Shown here: positions 61,475 through 64,000 of the stretch, piece after piece | Numbering within the stretch: the first letter of the stretch is position 1 | How the letters are laid out: the number at the start of each line of letters is the position of its first letter | NCBI GenBank assembly: GCA_021324395.1 | Contig: JAJPJG010000047.1 | Span: forward strand, 1-64,000 | Source of the DNA: Spartobacteria bacterium | GTDB taxonomy: Bacteria; Verrucomicrobiota; Verrucomicrobiia; Chthoniobacterales; Chthoniobacteraceae | Reading direction: 5' to 3' | Length of the DNA stretch: 64,000 bases | The notes under the pieces: model-generated | Told to the model about the DNA's origin: nothing | The model's database searches: none | The model's input: the letters and a program-made list of their open reading frames with translations, nothing else | Made by a program: the position numbers and the translations under genes

Positions 61475-62208
61475 ACGAGATACCGATTCTCATGCGCGGC
61501 GACATGGTGCGCGCCACGCTCGCGGGCATCAAGTCGCAGACGCGGCGGATTGTGAAGCCGTGGCAGCCAGATGAAGAAACAGCGATGCACTTCAATTATG
61601 GAAAGGCCGAGTCTTTGCGCTGTCCATATGGAAAGGCCGGCGACCGCCTATGGGTGAAGGAAACCTTTTTCGATTGTTCAAAGCATCGACACGCGCCGAT
61701 TTTTGCGGCGGCTGACACCTACATCTATCGCGCCGACTACGAATATCGGGAGCAGGAACGAAGCGTGATCGGTTGTCATCACTGGCAGCCAAGCATCTTC
61801 ATGCCACGTCAGGCGTCGCGCCTCCATCTCGACGTCCTGAAGATTCGCGTCGAGCGCGTGCAGGAGATCAGCGAGGCGGATGCCATTGCCGAAGGCTGCA
61901 TCATGGACGGCAATCTGCCAAAGGAACAACCGCATTCCGACGGGCGCGGACACATGGGATGGGACAGCGCGCGCGAATGGTATGCGTGGCTTTGGGACGA
62001 GATCAACGCCAAGCCGCGCCCCGTCTATGCGAAGAAGGAGGGCAAAAAGCAGATTGTCAGCTACGTCTCCTATCCGTGGTCGCGGGAAGATCTCGAGGAT
62101 TTTAACCCCGGGCTGCTCAAGCCGACGTATCGCGGCAAGCCGCTGCAGCTCATCGAAAACCCGTGGGTGTGGGTGATCGAATACAAACCCGAGGCAAATA
62201 CCGTATGA
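61471..62208 (+). CDS. ASCH-like phage protein
   Basis: 245 aa. PILMRGDMVRATLAGIKSQT RRIV-type start, CPYGKAGDRLWVKETF, FMPRQASRLHLDVLKIRVER, WDEINAKPRP and the final ENPWVWVIEYKPE are typical of a common phage family with an ASCH/PUA-like fold. Likely RNA- or nucleotide-binding, exact role unknown. Confidence 0.82.
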   Translation: MNEIPILMRGDMVRATLAGIKSQTRRIVKPWQPDEETAMHFNYGKAESLRCPYGKAGDRLWVKETFFDCSKHRHAPIFAAADTYIYRADYEYREQERSVIGCHHWQPSIFMPRQASRLHLDVLKIRVERVQEISEADAIAEGCIMDGNLPKEQPHSDGRGHMGWDSAREWYAWLWDEINAKPRPVYAKKEGKKQIVSYVSYPWSREDLEDFNPGLLKPTYRGKPLQLIENPWVWVIEYKPEANTV

Positions 62209-62372
62209 CCTACAAACCAAGACAAGATTATGAACTGCGCCAGGCACAGGCGCGCAGCCTTTTTTATTTCCGCCCGCGCCGTTCGCGCGGCCGGCGCGTG
62301 GTTTGCTGGCTTGCGCTGGTTCTCCTGCTCGCCGGGTTCGCGGCCGTCTCCTACTGGATATGGACTCGGTGA
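62205..62372 (+). CDS. Small tail-anchored membrane protein
   Basis: 55 aa. Basic N-terminus (FYFRPRRSRGRR) and C-terminal helix WLALVLLLAGFAAVSYWIW. ATGA-coupled. Unknown, perhaps a lysis or membrane partner. Confidence 0.6.
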   Translation: MTYKPRQDYELRQAQARSLFYFRPRRSRGRRVVCWLALVLLLAGFAAVSYWIWTR

Positions 62373-62590
62373 TCGTGATGCGCGTCGTGCGCGAGCCGTC
62401 GCTACATTGCGAATGGCTCCGCGCCCTGCCCGGCGACTGGTCGCCGCGGCGCTCCGACGCCATCCCGATCGCCGCGCAGGATGCCACCCCGCTGCAAGCT
62501 GGCGACCCGCACGTGCATCTCTTTCCCTATCATCCGGCCCCCGCGCCGGTCGATCCCGTCGCGCTCATGGAGGCGCGCGGACTCTGGTAA
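62369..62590 (+). CDS. Small hypothetical protein
   Basis: 73 aa from GTG 62369 (GTGA overlap with the previous stop); ATG 62360 is also in frame. VMRVVREPSLHCEWLRALPG then a Pro/Ala-rich end. Unknown. Confidence 0.55.
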   Translation: MIVMRVVREPSLHCEWLRALPGDWSPRRSDAIPIAAQDATPLQAGDPHVHLFPYHPAPAPVDPVALMEARGLW

Positions 62591-62620
62591 TGCGACGATT
62601 CGGCTGACATACTAAACGAC

Positions 62621-62866
62621 ATGAAAACCCTGCTTGCCATCCTCACCCTCTGCGCCGCCGTCTCGCTGGCGGATGAAATCAAACGCGATGCCAACGGCAA
62701 CGTCATCGAGCGCGATCAATCGACCGCCACCGGCGTCATCGTGCGCGACGCCAACGGGAACATCGTAGGGCGAAAGGAAGTGCAGGCCAACGCCAACGGC
62801 TCGAAGACGGTCATCGTCCGCGACGCCAACGGCAACGTGATCGAGCGCAACACACGCCAGAAGTGA
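62621..62866 (+). CDS. Small exported repeat protein
   Basis: 81 aa with a signal peptide (LLAILTLCAAVSLA). The rest is short repeats of the form RDANGNVIER (KRDANGNVIER, VRDANGNIVG, VRDANGNVIERN), with the weaker NANGS. Likely secreted; the repeat pattern suggests a small surface or protein-binding strip. Confidence 0.65.
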   Translation: MKTLLAILTLCAAVSLADEIKRDANGNVIERDQSTATGVIVRDANGNIVGRKEVQANANGSKTVIVRDANGNVIERNTRQK

Positions 62867-63198
62867 AAACGATGCACTCGATACCCAAACCCTTCGATTA
62901 CGAAAAGGTGTTGGTGTCGCCGGAGGAACTGGCCGCCGAGAGCGTCAGGATGTGCGGCGCAATCAATGCGGCCGTCGATGCGGAACTTTGGAAAATCATC
63001 AAAGCCTGCATCAGCGGCGCGCCAAAGGAAGTCGGGGAACTGACCGACAAGGAAAAAATGGCCATCTGTTTTTGCGCCGGCGTGCCGCTCAGCACCGAGG
63101 TCACGCCCGACGGCGTGAAGTTCACCACCGAGAGACCCGTCTGCATCATGAAAATCGACGGCACCTACAAGGTGTTCGTCCAGTCGCCGCCGCGTTAA
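62863..63198 (+). CDS. Small hypothetical protein
   Basis: 111 aa with GTG 62863 (GTGA overlap); ATG 62872 is also possible. YEKVLVSPEELAAESVRMCG and GVKFTTERPVCIMKIDGTY. Converges with the next gene by a few bases. Unknown. Confidence 0.55.
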   Translation: MKTMHSIPKPFDYEKVLVSPEELAAESVRMCGAINAAVDAELWKIIKACISGAPKEVGELTDKEKMAICFCAGVPLSTEVTPDGVKFTTERPVCIMKIDGTYKVFVQSPPR

Positions 63199-63720
63199 TC
63201 CCAAAAGACCTCGACAAGGTCTTCGTTGTCCAGGAATCGCTTGAATGCCACGTAGTCCACTTCGGGACTGCACTTCTCACATGGATAACGATCGACGATG
63301 AGGACGGCTTTCTCGAAATCAATCTCCCCGCCGCCGCACTCCGCGTCTGGCGCAAGCACCACCAGCCCGGAATAACCGGCATATTGTCGAGCGGAAACTT
63401 TCTCCCTTTTGAAAAACGCCGCGTCCTCATTGAAATACCAGTAAACGCGGCACCCGTGGGTAATCTTACACTTCACCTTCGACAGCGCGCCCTTAACATC
63501 GCGCGGGATAGTGTGGTCACGGAGATCGGAACCGAGCTTCCCGAAGCAGGATTCAGTCAGGCTTTGGATCGCGATGATTAAATCTTCGATCCCGTCCGTG
63601 GCCGGGATTTGATTCGTGTCGAACCCGAGTGCTTTTGCAATCCCGTCCAATCCCCAGCGCAAGCTGCCGTTCGCAAGCCTCGGCCGTCTCCAATTTTGAT
63701 TTCAATTCTTCGTTTGTCAT
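63195..63720 (-). pseudogene. Hypothetical protein with an apparent frameshift
   Basis: Two frames join into one protein: MTNEELKSKLETAEACERQ from ATG 63720 and LRWGLDGIAKALGFDTN from near 63662 on. Dropping one base at about 63663 gives an unbroken reading. It is either a real frameshift or a sequencing error; alternatively a TTG start at 63662 makes a shorter protein. Unknown family. Confidence 0.5.
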
Positions 63721-63724
63721 AAAT

Positions 63725-63913
63725 TTAAAACACGCGCGACAGCCACAGCATTAAAAAAGTAAACAACATACCAAGCTCCATCCCGATCGAGAACACAGGA
63801 CATTCACCGCGGTGCATTGGCATCAGCATCCCGAGATTCACCGCAAACAACAGTAGCCCGACCGCTTTCACAGCGCGCTTAAATCTGCTCGTTTTATCGT
63901 CGGGATTGTTCAT
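63725..63913 (-). CDS. Small membrane protein
   Basis: 62 aa from ATG 63913 (ATGA overlap with the gene before it). Two hydrophobic segments (AVGLLLFAVNLGMLMPM and GMELGMLFTFLMLWLSRVF). Unknown. Confidence 0.6.
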   Translation of the reverse strand: MNNPDDKTSRFKRAVKAVGLLLFAVNLGMLMPMHRGECPVFSIGMELGMLFTFLMLWLSRVF

Positions 63914-64000
63914 ATGGCCTTCGCCCAATACTCGATGATGCGCGGCTCGTCTTCGCGCGAGAAGATCCCGTTCGTCGCCGGCAGTTGAACGCCGTCGCAG
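63910..64000 (-). CDS. 3' end of an unidentified protein (partial)
   Basis: An open frame enters from the right edge and ends TGA at 63912-63910, overlapping the next start as ATGA. Visible residues include PATNGIFSREDEPRIIEYWA. Too short to assign. Confidence 0.5.
   Translation of the reverse strand, partial: CDGVQLPATNGIFSREDEPRIIEYWAKAI

Larger units (their letters stand above)
21254..64000. mobile_element. Large integrated element (phage-plasmid/ICE-like), right end outside window
   Basis: It is bounded on the left by a tRNA fragment plus tyrosine integrase. It contains tail-like genes, a primase-helicase with iteron-like repeats, ParB and PRTRC genes, a serine recombinase and dozens of coupled small genes. 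Two palindrome families (AAAGTWACTTT and GGGCGCGCGCGCCC) were seen only inside these limits. The right att site is not in the window. Phage-plasmid versus conjugative element cannot be decided: no capsid, terminase, relaxase or type IV secretion gene is visible. Confidence 0.75.

Overview
The window is bacterial, GC-rich and tightly packed. Gene content and style (a secreted YadA-head-like repeat protein with an S74 chaperone, weak Shine-Dalgarno use with A-rich leaders, an SGLT-type symporter, a purine-degradation locus) would fit a Verrucomicrobiota-like soil or freshwater bacterium. That placement is an inference; no rRNA or phylogenetic marker is present.

Layout. (1) 1-1993: one end of an integrated element. 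Six small, translationally coupled genes run up to the 3' end of an intact tRNA-Val(GAC) at 1994-2068, with three direct TGGGCATYTGTTC repeats (likely integrase arm sites) in the last 170 bases. (2) 2186-21230: chromosomal DNA. An SSS symporter diverges from a sugar/nucleoside-type ABC importer (binding protein, double ATPase, two permeases), followed by a class III aminotransferase, urate oxidase, XdhC and adenosine deaminase. Together these read as a purine nucleoside uptake and catabolism locus. Then come small membrane proteins, a DUF2071 protein, a large exported repeat protein, a zinc alcohol dehydrogenase, a rhodanese-like protein and a YkgJ-type Cys-cluster protein. (3) 21254-64000: a second, much larger integrated element that runs off the right edge. 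It starts at a 3' tRNA fragment (att site) next to a tyrosine integrase. It carries a leftward block of tail/baseplate-like genes (23.7-28.9 kb) and a rightward replication block: HTH protein, zinc finger, a 1208-aa primase-helicase, an iteron-like region and an HTH regulator. After these comes an extremely GCGC-rich 683-aa gene, then a gene-free structured region. From about 37.4 to 63.2 kb there is a long array of small ATGA-coupled genes. Within that array are five recognisable members of the PRTRC gene set (E, C, F, B, ThiF) plus a separate PRTRC-type ParB, an AAA+ ATPase, an ATP-ligase-like nucleotidyltransferase, a 1376-aa methyltransferase-SNF2 helicase fusion, a serine recombinase and an ASCH-like phage protein.

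How it fits together. The big element has both plasmid-like maintenance genes (primase-helicase, iterons, ParB/PRTRC) and phage-like genes (tail proteins, ASCH-like, compact overlapping architecture). It is best viewed as an integrated phage-plasmid or ICE-like element; capsid, terminase and portal genes are not visible here. The most unusual signals are: two families of short palindromes scattered only across the big element, the AT-rich AAAGTWACTTT and the GC-rich GGGCGCGCGCGCCC; a shared C-terminal peptide ending LR(S/N)L on three otherwise different proteins; duplicated box-hairpin-palindrome modules in the gene-free region; a PRTRC cluster with ThiF but no visible JAB-domain partner and with a broken F gene; and a 25-codon gene with its own RBS and terminator.
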